Assembly (NCBI RefSeq): GCF_003985155.1
Contig: NZ_ML133689.1
Coordinates: 428,890 to 492,889 of the forward strand
DNA length: 64,000 bases
Source: Rhizobium vallis
GTDB taxonomy: Bacteria > Pseudomonadota > Alphaproteobacteria > Rhizobiales > Rhizobiaceae
Direction: 5' to 3'
Shown: in pieces, positions 35,717-47,407 of the stretch
Position numbering within the stretch: the first letter of the stretch is position 1
How the letters are laid out: each line of letters opens with the position of its first letter
The notes under the pieces: model-generated
What the model saw: the letters and a program-made list of their open reading frames with translations, nothing else
Databases searched by the model: none
Told to the model about the DNA's origin: nothing
Program-made: the position numbers and the translations under genes

Positions 35717-37348
35717 ATGCAACTGCCATCCCACGATCGTTATGACGATCTCTATCGCGATTTTTCCTGGCGGATTCCCACTGATTTCAATATCGGCCGC
35801 GCGGTCAGCGACGACTGGGCGGATCGGGCGCCGGAGCGCGTCTGTCTCGAACATTTCAGCCCGGACGGCCATCATGGCGCGATGACCTATCGTGCGCTCG
35901 CAGATCGTTCCTCGGCCTTCGCAAATGCACTCGTTTCGCTCGGAATCGAACGCGGCGATCGTGTCGCGCTGCTCCTGCCGCAATCCTTTGCGACGGTGAT
36001 CGCGCATGTGGCGATCTATAAAATGGGTGCGATCGCGCTGCCGCTGGCGCTGCTTTTCGGTGTCGAAGCGCTGGAATATCGGCTGAAGGCCGCGGGTACG
36101 GCCGCCATCATCACCAACGGCTTCGGTCTAGAGCGCATCCGGCAGATCCGCGATCGCCTGCCGATGCTGAAACATGTCGTCAGCGTCGACGGGAAAAATG
36201 ACGACACGCTCGCTTTTGCCGAACTCGTGGATACTCATCCCTCCGTTTTCGATGTCGCCAAGACCGGCCCGGACGATCCGGCGCTGATGATCTTCACCTC
36301 GGGAACGACGGGGCCGCCAAAGGGCGCGCTGCATGGCCACCGTGTCCTGCCCGGCCATATCCCGGGTATGCAGTTTGCCCATGAGGGCTTTCCGAAACTG
36401 GGCGACAAGGTCTGGACGCCGTCCGACTGGGCCTGGGCGGGCGGGCTGCTCAACGCGCTGCTGCCGAGCCTTCTGCTCGGCGTTCCCGTCGTCTCGTCGC
36501 CGGCGCAGAAATTCGATGCCGGCATGGCCTATCGCATCATGGCGGAGATGAAGGTGCGCAACGCCTTCATTCCCCCGACGGCGCTGCGGCTGATGCGGTC
36601 CGTTGCCGATCCTCGTTCGAAATATGATCTGGTGCTGCGCACCATCGGCTCGGCCGGAGAGGCGCTTGGCCGCGAGACCTATGAGTGGGCGCGTCGCGCG
36701 CTCGGCATCACCGTCAACGAATTCTACGGCCAGACGGAATGCAATTTCGTGCTGTCGTCGAGCGCCGCCTATGGCGTCACCAAGGCCGGCGCCATAGGCC
36801 GGACGGTGCCGGGACACCGCGTCGCAATCGTCGATGAAGCGGGCGAGGAATTGCCGGCGGGCGAACCGGGCCAGATCGCCATCGCCACTCCCGATCCCGT
36901 CATGTTCCTCGGCTATTGGAACGATGCTGCGGCGACGGAGAAGAAATTCGTCAAGGGCTGGCTGCTCACCGGGGATATCGGCCGGCAGGACGAAGACGGC
37001 TACGTCACCTTCGAAGGCCGCGACGACGACGTCATTACCTCGTCGGGATATCGTATCGGCCCGGCCGAAATCGAGGACTGTCTGCTCGGCCACCCTGCCG
37101 TGCAGCTTGCCGCCGCCGTCGGCAAACCCGATGCCGTGCGCACCGAGATCGTCAAGGCCTATATCGTGCTGTCACCCGGCCATACTCCAAGCGAGGCGCT
37201 GGCCGCCGATATCAGGGACTGGGTGAAGATGCGGCTTTCGATGCATGAATATCCGCGCGAGGTGGAATTCATCGACTCTCTGCCGTTGACGACCACCGGC
37301 AAGGTGATCCGCCGGCTGCTGCGCGAAAGAGCGGGGGCCGAGGGTTAG
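35717..37348 (+). CDS. AMP-forming acyl-CoA synthetase
   Basis: A 543-residue adenylate-forming ligase. The P-loop-like motif MIFTSGTTGPPKGALHGH, the NEFYGQTECNF A5 motif, the GWLLTGDIGRQDEDGYVTFEGRDDDVITSSGYRIGP hinge region and the C-terminal catalytic lysine in LTTTGKVIRR are all present. The sequence is closest in style to medium-chain acyl-CoA or acetyl-CoA-synthetase-like enzymes (Acs-type without the N-terminal ACAS domain). It activates a carboxylic acid to its CoA thioester; the substrate is not determinable. Start ATG 35717. Its stop codon overlaps the convergent gene's stop. Confidence 0.9.
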   Translation: MQLPSHDRYDDLYRDFSWRIPTDFNIGRAVSDDWADRAPERVCLEHFSPDGHHGAMTYRALADRSSAFANALVSLGIERGDRVALLLPQSFATVIAHVAIYKMGAIALPLALLFGVEALEYRLKAAGTAAIITNGFGLERIRQIRDRLPMLKHVVSVDGKNDDTLAFAELVDTHPSVFDVAKTGPDDPALMIFTSGTTGPPKGALHGHRVLPGHIPGMQFAHEGFPKLGDKVWTPSDWAWAGGLLNALLPSLLLGVPVVSSPAQKFDAGMAYRIMAEMKVRNAFIPPTALRLMRSVADPRSKYDLVLRTIGSAGEALGRETYEWARRALGITVNEFYGQTECNFVLSSSAAYGVTKAGAIGRTVPGHRVAIVDEAGEELPAGEPGQIAIATPDPVMFLGYWNDAAATEKKFVKGWLLTGDIGRQDEDGYVTFEGRDDDVITSSGYRIGPAEIEDCLLGHPAVQLAAAVGKPDAVRTEIVKAYIVLSPGHTPSEALAADIRDWVKMRLSMHEYPREVEFIDSLPLTTTGKVIRRLLRERAGAEG

Positions 37349-38622
37349 CTTCGCCCCGCAAGCGACATAATCTTCTCGCGCAGCATCTTCGCCATGTTGC
37401 GGGTGCTGCGATACATATGGAGCTGAGCGGCGACCTGGCGCATGTCGCGGTCGCCGTTCTGCGTGAGCCCAATCACCAATGTCCCCATTTCCTCGCGCTC
37501 CTGCCAGAAGCGGCTCATGATCGGATGATCGGAGACGGCGCAGGAATCGGAGCGCACGATATTGGCGTCGTCGAGATGCCATTCGGTGAGTTCGCTCATC
37601 AAAAGCTTGCCGGGCGAAAAACGGGCATAATTCTCGTCATAAGCGGTCTTCCAGGTATAGGCCTCGCCGCCCATCATCAGAACGACGATGGCGGCGATCG
37701 CCCTGCCATTCAGGTCGATCGTATGGATGCGCACGGCATCGACGGCGGCAAGGTTCGATACGGCCTCGCGGGCGAAGGCGGTGTGGTAGCGATCGGTGAC
37801 GAGCGCGCTTCGCCGCTTGCCCTTCCAGCCGCCGGCCTCCATCGCCAGGAATTCCTCGAAGCGGGTGTGGATTTCGCGCGGCTGGCGCGCCACGGCATAG
37901 ACCGCCGTTCCCTGTTCCTCCAGCAGGCGCCATTGACGGCGCATTTCGCGCATGTGCGAGGAGGAGACTGTTTTGCCGAGGTAGGCGGGTGCCTCTTCCT
38001 CGCTGTGCAGCATCGGGCGCAGGTAAGGATTGGTCACGGTGAGCGGCAGGTTGCGGCTGAGCGCTACGGCCTTGGCCATGCGCACGAAGATGCCGTTCAG
38101 CCTCAGATCCGGCAGAACGAGCGTGCCGGGCAGGTTGAGATCCGGAGCGGTCAGTCCCTCGAATAAATTGTCGAGGGTTTCGGCGGCATCCTCGCCATCG
38201 ACGAGAGGCGTGCCGAGCGGGCCGAAACTGTTCGACCAGCCGCGAATGATCGACGGACCGACGGCAAAGCCCGGCTTGTCGACAGAAAACGGCATGAGGA
38301 AGCGCATGCGGCTGCGGCCGGCGCTGTGATCGCGGATGAGGGCGAAGTTCACCTGCCGGTCTTCGAGCCGTGGCATGGCGGGCGCAAGGAAGCGGCCGGA
38401 GAAGAAGACGTTCGGTTCCATCGCCCGATTGGAGAGGAAGTCGAGCTCCTCCTGCAGTTCGTAGCCGAGCTTGCCGGGATAGAGGCAGAGCTCGCGCCCC
38501 GGCCGGCCGATTTCGGCGCGGGCCTCGGCCTGCGGCGCTTCGAAATTCAGTGCGGCAAGATCATGCACCATCCGGTTGGTGATGCTGTCGGTGCTTTCGG
38601 TGACGGGAGGCAGGCGCACCAT
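37345..38622 (-). CDS. FemAB/CelD-like GNAT acetyltransferase
   Basis: A 425-residue protein whose C-terminal half (residues 230-390) is an Acetyltransf_6 domain: HMREMRRQWRLLEEQGTAVY, FLAMEAGGWKGKRRSAL, GRAIAAIVVLMMGGEAYTWKTAYDENYARFSPGKLLMSELTEWH. Such FemAB-like enzymes act in polysaccharide or cell-surface modification (CelD/BcsL in cellulose loci). The start codon abuts the flippase stop with no spacer, so the two form an operon. Inference: acyl or aminoacyl transfer to a surface glycan. Confidence 0.82.
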   Translation of the reverse strand: MVRLPPVTESTDSITNRMVHDLAALNFEAPQAEARAEIGRPGRELCLYPGKLGYELQEELDFLSNRAMEPNVFFSGRFLAPAMPRLEDRQVNFALIRDHSAGRSRMRFLMPFSVDKPGFAVGPSIIRGWSNSFGPLGTPLVDGEDAAETLDNLFEGLTAPDLNLPGTLVLPDLRLNGIFVRMAKAVALSRNLPLTVTNPYLRPMLHSEEEAPAYLGKTVSSSHMREMRRQWRLLEEQGTAVYAVARQPREIHTRFEEFLAMEAGGWKGKRRSALVTDRYHTAFAREAVSNLAAVDAVRIHTIDLNGRAIAAIVVLMMGGEAYTWKTAYDENYARFSPGKLLMSELTEWHLDDANIVRSDSCAVSDHPIMSRFWQEREEMGTLVIGLTQNGDRDMRQVAAQLHMYRSTRNMAKMLREKIMSLAGRS

Positions 38623-40038
38623 CTATCGAACTCTCATTTCTGGCGTTGCGGCGGAGGGGCTGGAGAAGGCGAAGAGGATGATGCCGAGCGTGCGGCGCAC
38701 GGCGACATGCAAAAGGATCGCCTCGACCGCCATGGCCGAAGCGGTGGCAACAGCGGTGCCTTCGATGCCGTAATGCGGGATCAAAGCGAGGTTCAGCCCG
38801 ATATTGACGGTCAATGCGCCGGCATAGAGCGCAACGCAGAGGTTCTGCCTGCCTGCCATCATCAGCAATGTTTCGGCTGGGCCGACCAGCGATTTGGCGA
38901 GGATTCCGGCAAGCAGGATCGCCATGACAAGATAACCCGCGGTGAAGGCGCCGCCGAAGAGCGATAGCAACAGATGGCCCGCGGCAAGCACCACAAGGCC
39001 GACCCCGAGCGCCGGCCAGAAGGTCCAACGGGCGGCGTCGGCGGCGGCGATCGCCAGCTGGGCGTGGTCGCCCTCGGCGATGATCGAGGAAAAGCGCGGG
39101 CCGGCGGCCGCCTTGACGGAGAAATTGATGAAATGCACCAGAGCCATCGTCTTGGCCGCGGCGAAATAAATCGCGACATCATGCGGCTCAAGGAAAATGC
39201 CGACGACGACGACATCTGAATTGGTGAGCAGGAAGCTCACGCCTTCGATCAGGAAGATCGGGAAGGCCACGCTGAACCAGGCGAGGAAATCGACCTTGCG
39301 CGGGCCATTTTCGTAATGCCGGCGAAGACGATAAAGTGTGGCGCAGTATTGGCCGACGGCGGTGACGAAGGTGGCGGCGAGCGCTGCTTGCATGGCGGTG
39401 ACCGCCGTATGCGGAGCGCCGATCGCAATCGCGATCAGCATGAAGGCGATGATGAGGATCGGGCGGACGATATAGACCGGGCTCAGCGCCATCACCGGCC
39501 AGTGGTTTGCCCGTGAAGTGCCTTCCAGAATGTCGCCAAGCGCGATCATCGGCATGGCAAGCAGGCCGAGAAAGATCGGGACGAGGTAATAGGTCTCGAT
39601 CATATCGCCGAAAAAATGCAGCCCGAGCATGCCGGCGGCGAGCACCACCGTGCCGGAAAGCAGCGCGAAGATGCGCGCCGTGCCGGTGAGGCCGCGGATT
39701 TCCTCTAAAGCGCCCGCCGCCCTGTATTGCGGCAGGAAGCGGATGATCGCGGTCTGAAAGCCGAGGCAGGAGAGATCGCCGAAGACGACGACCAGCACCC
39801 AGACGAAGACAAAGATGCCGTATTCATATTCGCCCATCAGCCGGGCGAGCACGATCTGGGACAGGAAGGCGAGAGCGGCGCTGAGGATACGGATCGAAAA
39901 GGCCGTCAGCGCCATGCGCTGGGCGGCCGCCTTTTCGCCGCGTTCGGTGAGCACCGCCGCAACCATGCGCAGCGTACGTCCGCCGATCGGGCGCAGGCCC
40001 GCGGGCAGCATCTTCTCTGCTGTTTCTATGACTGCCAT
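38623..40038 (-). CDS. oligosaccharide flippase family protein (Wzx-like)
   Basis: A 471-residue polytopic protein with about 12-14 helices of the MATE/Wzx/PST superfamily: ILSAALAFLSQIVLARLMGEYEYGIFVFVW at the N-terminus and GAGxxLNLxLIPxYGIEGTAVATA-like NIGLNLALIPHYGIEGTAVATA near the end. It would translocate a lipid-linked glycan across the inner membrane. Start ATG 40038. No glycosyltransferase genes are adjacent, so the exported glycan must be made elsewhere; the only partner here is the FemAB-like acetyltransferase. Confidence 0.87.
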   Translation of the reverse strand: MAVIETAEKMLPAGLRPIGGRTLRMVAAVLTERGEKAAAQRMALTAFSIRILSAALAFLSQIVLARLMGEYEYGIFVFVWVLVVVFGDLSCLGFQTAIIRFLPQYRAAGALEEIRGLTGTARIFALLSGTVVLAAGMLGLHFFGDMIETYYLVPIFLGLLAMPMIALGDILEGTSRANHWPVMALSPVYIVRPILIIAFMLIAIAIGAPHTAVTAMQAALAATFVTAVGQYCATLYRLRRHYENGPRKVDFLAWFSVAFPIFLIEGVSFLLTNSDVVVVGIFLEPHDVAIYFAAAKTMALVHFINFSVKAAAGPRFSSIIAEGDHAQLAIAAADAARWTFWPALGVGLVVLAAGHLLLSLFGGAFTAGYLVMAILLAGILAKSLVGPAETLLMMAGRQNLCVALYAGALTVNIGLNLALIPHYGIEGTAVATASAMAVEAILLHVAVRRTLGIILFAFSSPSAATPEMRVR

Positions 40039-40171
40039 GATGAACACGCAAAACTCTGAAGGTCAGGCAAATCGTCGGCGAAGTCTTGACAGATCAGGGT
40101 TAAGAAACGGTTCCGGATCAGCCTCGACGCCAAAGCCGAAATGCTGGTTTTCCTGTCTTGCCGCAGAAAAG

Positions 40172-40196
40172 AAAATGCCGCCCGAAGGCGGCATTT
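40172..40196 (-). terminator. secA intrinsic terminator
   Basis: AAATGCCGCC and GGCGGCATTT form a perfect 10-bp stem capped by a UUCG tetraloop on the secA strand, followed by TTCTTTTC. It lies 20 bases beyond the secA stop. Confidence 0.9.
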
Positions 40197-40216
40197 CAGG
40201 ATCGTTGCGATTTGCC

Positions 40217-42931
<2,715 letters not shown>

Positions 42932-43065
42932 GTGACTGGCCCTTTCTCAATATTTCATCCCCGGCGTTTCTTGTTTGCGGCCCAGCCGAAAATCAGGCGC
43001 GCAGCTTAAAACGCCCGGAAACTGTTCTGGACGCGAGGTTGCGTGACAGATAAGAGGGGGGTCGA

Positions 43066-43185
43066 ATGATGTCAACGGATTTGGCGGATACAGAAAGGCC
43101 ACATTCCGGTGTTGATGGCTATTTTGAGCTGGATTCAGGGGATGCTGAAGCCGGTGATGTAACTCTGAAGGGTATTTCATGTTGA
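43066..43185 (+). CDS. candidate 39-codon upstream ORF before the PPIase gene
   Basis: AAGAGGGGGG four bases before tandem ATGs at 43066 is a near-ideal ribosome binding site. The frame runs 39 codons to TGA 43183-43185, overlapping the PPIase start (43179) by seven bases in another frame. The product would be acidic and soluble (MMSTDLADTERPHSGVD at the start). It may be a real small protein or a leader that couples translation into the PPIase gene. No family recognised. Confidence 0.35.
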   Translation: MMSTDLADTERPHSGVDGYFELDSGDAEAGDVTLKGISC

Positions 43186-44060
43186 GCACCAACAAATTCG
43201 CCGCGCTGGCATTTGTCACTTTTGTTGCGTTCCAGGCGCCCGCTTTTGCTGACGACGCTGTCGTCGCCAAGGTCGGCAATCTGGAGATCCACCAGTCGGA
43301 ACTCGATCTCGCCGTCGCCAACCTCGACCCGCAGCTGGCGCAGCTTCCCGATGAGCAGAAGAAGGTCGCAGCCCTGTCGGCCGCCATCGACGTGAAGCTG
43401 CTCGCAGCCGATGCCATCGCCGAGAAGCTCGATCAGACCGACGAATTCAAGAAGCGCATGCAGTATCTCGCCGATCGCGAGCTGCACAATGCCTATTTCA
43501 AGAAGCATGTCGTCGACACCGTGACGCCTGACGAAGTCAAGGCGCGCTACGACAAGGAAGTCGCGGCCCTGCCGAAGCAGGAGGAAGTCCACGCCCGTCA
43601 CATCCTCGTCAAGACCGAGGACGAAGCCAAGGACATTATCAAGCAGCTCGACGCCGGCAAGGATTTCGCCGAACTCGCCAAGGAAAAGTCCACCGATCCG
43701 AACAAGTCGGAAGGCGGCGATCTCGGCTATTTCACCCGCGGCCGCATGGTCAAGGAATTCGAGGACGCGGCCTTCGCGCTTGAAAAGGGCACCTATTCCA
43801 AGACGCCGGTGAAGACCGATTTCGGCTATCACGTCATCAAGGTCGAGGACAAGCGCGACGCCGCTCCGCCGGCTTTCGAGCAGGTGCAGGATCAGGTTCG
43901 TCAGCTCGTCATGCGCGACAAGTATCTTGCGCTTCTGGCCCAGGCGAAGACGTCCGCCAAGGTCGAGATCATGGACGAAACGCTGCGCAAGGGCTACGAC
44001 GAGGCCAACAAGCAGCCGGAGCCGGGCAGCGAGCCCGTCGCGCCGGCGCCGCAGAAGTAA
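43179..44060 (+). CDS. periplasmic peptidyl-prolyl cis-trans isomerase (parvulin type)
   Basis: A 293-residue exported foldase. A signal peptide spans residues 1-23 (FAALAFVTFVAFQAPAFA), then a SurA-like N-terminal helical region, then the parvulin domain (about residues 140-235): VHARHILVKTEDEAKDIIKQL, GGDLGYFTRGRMVKEFEDAAFAL and KTDFGYHVIKVEDKR. The C-terminus is lysine/proline-rich. It probably helps outer-membrane protein folding after Sec export, fitting its divergence from secA. A terminator follows. Confidence 0.93.
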   Translation: MLSTNKFAALAFVTFVAFQAPAFADDAVVAKVGNLEIHQSELDLAVANLDPQLAQLPDEQKKVAALSAAIDVKLLAADAIAEKLDQTDEFKKRMQYLADRELHNAYFKKHVVDTVTPDEVKARYDKEVAALPKQEEVHARHILVKTEDEAKDIIKQLDAGKDFAELAKEKSTDPNKSEGGDLGYFTRGRMVKEFEDAAFALEKGTYSKTPVKTDFGYHVIKVEDKRDAAPPAFEQVQDQVRQLVMRDKYLALLAQAKTSAKVEIMDETLRKGYDEANKQPEPGSEPVAPAPQK

Positions 44061-44070
44061 TATCGTATCA

Positions 44071-44095
44071 GGGCCCGGTTTTTCCGGGCCCTTCA
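44071..44095 (+). terminator. intrinsic terminator after the PPIase gene
   Basis: GGGCCCGG and CCGGGCCC pair across a TTTTT loop, ten bases beyond the stop; the stem is followed by TTCACTATT. Confidence 0.7.
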
Positions 44096-44177
44096 CTATT
44101 ATCGTTGTTGTCGCATTTCCGGGACGGCGAACCGGTTCCGATTTCGCCTCGAAATGCTCTTTGGCAGGTGTCGTATC

Positions 44178-45419
44178 ATGTCCGGTTCCGTCTCCCCGCT
44201 CGCTCCGAAATCGTTCGTCTCCATGCCCTCGCTGCGCGGCGTGCGCATGGCGACGGCTTCAGCCGGCATTAAATACAAGAACCGTACCGACGTATTGATG
44301 ATGGTCTTCGACAAGCCGGCGGCCGTGGCGGGCGTCTTTACCCGCTCGAAGTGCCCGTCTGCGCCGGTCGATTTCTGCCGCGCGAACCTTCCCCATGGCT
44401 CTGCGCGGGCCGTCGTCGTCAACTCAGGCAATGCCAATGCCTTCACCGGCCTCAAGGGCCGCGAGGCGACCGCGCTGACGGCGAAGTCGGCTGCGTCAGC
44501 CGTTGGCTGCGCCGAAAATGAGGTCTATCTGGCCTCGACCGGCGTCATCGGCGAGCCGCTCGATGCCACCAAATTTGCCGGCGTTCTGGACCGGATGCAG
44601 GTCGAAGCCACCGGCGATTTCTGGTTCGAGGCCGCCAAGGCGATCATGACGACCGACACCTACCCGAAGGTTTCGACGCGCAGCGCGGAAATCGGCGGCG
44701 TTGCGGTGACGATCAACGGCATCGCCAAGGGCGCCGGCATGATCGCGCCCGACATGGCGACGATGCTTTCCTTCGTCGTCACCGATGCCGATATCGCCCC
44801 TGCCGCGCTGCAGGCGCTTCTGTCCGACGGCGTCGGCCCGACCTTCAATTCCATGACCGTCGACAGCGACACGTCCACCTCCGATACGCTGATGCTGTTT
44901 GCTACGGGTGCGGCTGCCGAGGACGGCCAGGCCCGCATCGAGCGCGCCGACGATCCGCGCCTTGGCGCCTTCCGGGCAGCACTTAACGACGTGCTGAAAG
45001 ATCTGTCGCTGCAGGTGGTGCGTGACGGTGAGGGTGCCACGAAGATGCTCGAAATCACCGTGACCGGTGCCGAGAGCGACGCTGCCGCCAAGAGCATCGC
45101 ACTTTCGATCGCCAATTCGCCGCTGGTCAAGACGGCGGCCGCCGGCGAAGATGCCAATTGGGGCCGCATCGTCATGGCTGTCGGCAAATCGGGCGAGGTG
45201 GCCGACCGCGACCGGCTTGCCATCTGGTTCGGTGACGTCAGGGTCGCCGTCAACGGCGAGCGCGATCCTGACTATTCCGAAGTGGCCGCCTCTGATGTCA
45301 TGAAGGCGCAGGATATCCCCGTCAAAGTCGATATCGGTCTCGGCGCTGGCACGGCTACGGTCTGGACCTGTGACCTCACGAAGGAATATGTTGCGATCAA
45401 CGGCGACTATCGGAGCTGA
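44178..45419 (+). CDS. argJ: bifunctional glutamate N-acetyltransferase / amino-acid acetyltransferase
   Basis: A 413-residue ornithine acetyltransferase recycling the acetyl group in arginine synthesis. The autoproteolytic site is [16 protein letters not shown], cleaved between Ala and Thr to give alpha and beta chains; the beta chain ends with VAINGDYRS, the family C-terminus. [10 protein letters not shown] and STGVIGEPL are also conserved. ATG 44178 is preferred to an in-frame ATG at 44154. The next gene starts eight bases after the stop. Confidence 0.96.
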   Translation: MSGSVSPLAPKSFVSMPSLRGVRMATASAGIKYKNRTDVLMMVFDKPAAVAGVFTRSKCPSAPVDFCRANLPHGSARAVVVNSGNANAFTGLKGREATALTAKSAASAVGCAENEVYLASTGVIGEPLDATKFAGVLDRMQVEATGDFWFEAAKAIMTTDTYPKVSTRSAEIGGVAVTINGIAKGAGMIAPDMATMLSFVVTDADIAPAALQALLSDGVGPTFNSMTVDSDTSTSDTLMLFATGAAAEDGQARIERADDPRLGAFRAALNDVLKDLSLQVVRDGEGATKMLEITVTGAESDAAAKSIALSIANSPLVKTAAAGEDANWGRIVMAVGKSGEVADRDRLAIWFGDVRVAVNGERDPDYSEVAASDVMKAQDIPVKVDIGLGAGTATVWTCDLTKEYVAINGDYRS

Positions 45420-45426
45420 TCGTTCA

Positions 45427-46206
45427 TTGGCGCAGGCATCCATTTCCCAACAGAATCTCCCACTGGTTCGCAGGCTGGAGGCCGTCGGCTTCCGTGCCTG
45501 GCCGGCGGCATCGGTGCAGTATGACGGCAGCTGGCAGGTGCGGCTGACGGCCGGCCATCCCTCCAACCGGCTGAATTCCATCGTGCCGCTCGATCCCTCG
45601 GATCATCGCGACGTCGAAATCCGCCTGGAGAAGGTAAGCCGGAAATTCGAGGCCTATGGCCGCGCTGCCGTGATCCGTCAGACGCCGCTTGCCTCGCCTG
45701 TGCTGATCGATCTTCTCCGCGCGCAGAACTGGACGCAATTCGACGAGACGGTGGTGATGACGTGCGATCTTGCCGAGGCGGAGCTGCCGGATACGCTCGA
45801 TCACCTGCCGACCCACGATGTTGGCCGTTTCGTCGACGCCAACCTTGCCGTCGACCGGGCGCCGCCTACGCTGAAGCCGGCGCTTGCTGAAATCATTTCG
45901 GCGATCAAGCCGCCATCCGGCCTGTTTTTGATCGAGAATGCGGTGGAAGGCCCGCTGGCAACCGTGCTCTGCGTCCAGGACAACGACCTTGCCGGGATCA
46001 TGTCGCTTTCCGTTTCCGAGACGCGGCGGCGCGAGGGGCTCGGCATGGAAATCCTGACATCGGCGTTGCGCTGGGCGCGCATGCGCAGCGCTCGCTCGGC
46101 CTGGCTGCAGGTGAAGCTTTCCAATCGCCCGGCTATCGCCCTTTATGAGCGCCTCGGCTTTCGCGACGCCTATCATTATTGCTACTGGCAGCAGGCGCCG
46201 CGATGA
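45427..46206 (+). CDS. GNAT-family N-acetyltransferase
   Basis: A 259-residue protein. The C-terminal GNAT fold carries the acetyl-CoA loop [22 protein letters not shown] (the R/Q-x-x-G-x-G/A motif as RREGLG) and [28 protein letters not shown]. The N-terminal 100 residues form a degenerate GNAT-like half. A TTG start at 45427 with GGAG upstream fits best; no ATG begins before the conserved region. It overlaps mutT by four bases, giving an argJ-GNAT-mutT operon. Confidence 0.85.
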   Translation: MAQASISQQNLPLVRRLEAVGFRAWPAASVQYDGSWQVRLTAGHPSNRLNSIVPLDPSDHRDVEIRLEKVSRKFEAYGRAAVIRQTPLASPVLIDLLRAQNWTQFDETVVMTCDLAEAELPDTLDHLPTHDVGRFVDANLAVDRAPPTLKPALAEIISAIKPPSGLFLIENAVEGPLATVLCVQDNDLAGIMSLSVSETRRREGLGMEILTSALRWARMRSARSAWLQVKLSNRPAIALYERLGFRDAYHYCYWQQAPR

Positions 46207-46616
46207 GCGAAGCAGGCCGGAAGATATTGCTGGTCGCCGCCTGCGCGCTGATCGATGCCGACGGGCGTATCCTGTTGGCACAGCGCCCCGAGGGGAAGTC
46301 GCTTGCCGGGCTCTGGGAATTTCCGGGCGGCAAGGTCGAGCCTGGCGAGACGCCGGAGGAAACGCTGGTGCGAGAGCTCGAGGAAGAGCTTGGCATCAGG
46401 ACCAAGATCGCGTGCCTCGCGCCGCTCACCTTCGCCAGCCATTCCTACGAGAATTTCCACCTTCTGATGCCGCTTTATATCTGCCGGCGTTATGAGGGCA
46501 TTGCCGAGGGGCGCGAGGGCCAGGCGCTGAAATGGGTGCGTCCGCAGGCGTTGCGCGACTACCCGATGCCGCCGGCCGATGAGCCGCTCATCCCGATGTT
46601 GCAGGATTTACTTTAA
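46203..46616 (+). CDS. mutT: MutT-type 8-oxo-dGTP diphosphatase
   Basis: A 137-residue Nudix hydrolase that removes 8-oxo-dGTP from the nucleotide pool. The Nudix box reads [23 protein letters not shown] (positions in two parts: [13 protein letters not shown], then [10 protein letters not shown]), with [19 protein letters not shown] before it. Start ATG 46203 overlaps the preceding stop (ATGA). The TAA stop at 46614-46616 falls inside the arm of the intergenic repeat element. Confidence 0.93.
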   Translation: MSEAGRKILLVAACALIDADGRILLAQRPEGKSLAGLWEFPGGKVEPGETPEETLVRELEEELGIRTKIACLAPLTFASHSYENFHLLMPLYICRRYEGIAEGREGQALKWVRPQALRDYPMPPADEPLIPMLQDLL

Positions 46617-46722
46617 AGCGCATCTCGTTGAACTTGATTCGTTCAATGCGCTTTAAATTTTTATTCTATTGCATGTCGTTATCCTGGAACCGCTGCACAC
46701 TTCCAGGCGACCTGCATTAGCG
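46612..46722. repeat. Rhizobium intergenic palindromic element, copy 2
   Basis: Module A: TTTAAAGCGCA (46612-46622) pairs with TGCGCTTTAAA (46647-46657), enclosing TTGAAC/GTTCAA. Module B: GCATGTCG ... CGACCTGC encloses the hairpin CCTGGAA-CCGCTGCACAC-TTCCAGG (46683-46707). The 11-base loop is identical to copy 1 at 19086-19215 while the stem bases differ in a compensatory way. Confidence 0.8.
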
Positions 46723-46846
46723 TTACCTGATTATTATCGCGCAGTGCCGTTTTCGCCTGTGGATATTAATGGATCGTTTAACACCTTCTGCCAAATATCG
46801 GCCTCAATCAAGCATCTGGCGTGCGTGTATTAAAAGGCTTGACGTC

Positions 46847-47164
46847 ATGGACGATGATTTCTGGAAAGCTGTCCGGGAAAAGGAACGGGCTTCGTCTGCC
46901 TCGCGCAGGACGGGTGCGCTCAATATCGCCCTTCTGTTCGGCACGGCGGTGGTCGCGCTGACGCTTATTCTGACGCCTATGCTTGCGGATTCCTCGAAGA
47001 AGAGCGTCTTTGCCAGCGCGCCGGTGGATTTTGATACGATCACGACGGGATCGATCCCCAAGGACGAGGGCGGCAAGCGCTATACGATCCGCCGCAGCGT
47101 CCTTCAGGAAACGCCCGGTTCGGTCTGCGTCGTCCAGGGGTACGGCGTCGGCGCCGGTTGCTGA
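46847..47164 (+). CDS. hypothetical single-span membrane protein
   Basis: A 105-residue protein with a charged N-terminus (MDDDFWKAVREKERASS), one transmembrane segment (residues 24-45, ALNIALLFGTAVVALTLIL) and a periplasmic tail ending in a cysteine-containing GSVCVVQGYGVGAGC. ATG 46847; an upstream in-frame ATG 46769 exists. It precedes the Flp pilin gene by 70 bases in the same orientation, so the two may be co-transcribed. No known family. Confidence 0.7.
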   Translation: MDDDFWKAVREKERASSASRRTGALNIALLFGTAVVALTLILTPMLADSSKKSVFASAPVDFDTITTGSIPKDEGGKRYTIRRSVLQETPGSVCVVQGYGVGAGC

Positions 47165-47233
47165 AAATGCCGGCCATCGCCCGATGGCCGTGGAGTTCGT
47201 TATTGCGGTCGGCTTACGCAGGGGGATGGGGTA

Positions 47234-47401
47234 ATGCGCCTTTTGAAAGCATTTCTTGCAGATGACAGAGGTGCCACGGCGGTCGAATATGGCCTGATCG
47301 CCGCCCTCATTTGCACCGCGCTCATCTCCGGTCTGGGTCTTTTCAGCAATTCCCTGCAGAACGTCTTCGGCATGATCAGCAACAATCTGCCCGCCAATTG
47401 A
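47234..47401 (+). CDS. Flp/Fap-type pilin
   Basis: A 55-residue type IVb pilin: charged leader MRLLKAFLADDRG followed by the hydrophobic segment GATAVEYGLIAALICTALIS, with the glutamate and tyrosine (E19, Y20) typical of Flp pilins, and a short C-terminus ending SNNLPAN. Prepilin peptidase would cleave after the glycine of DDRG. GGGGATGGGGTA precedes the ATG. No tad assembly genes are in the window; the pilin must use machinery encoded elsewhere. It ends six bases before a convergent gene. Confidence 0.93.
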   Translation: MRLLKAFLADDRGATAVEYGLIAALICTALISGLGLFSNSLQNVFGMISNNLPAN

Positions 47402-47407
47402 TGGCGG

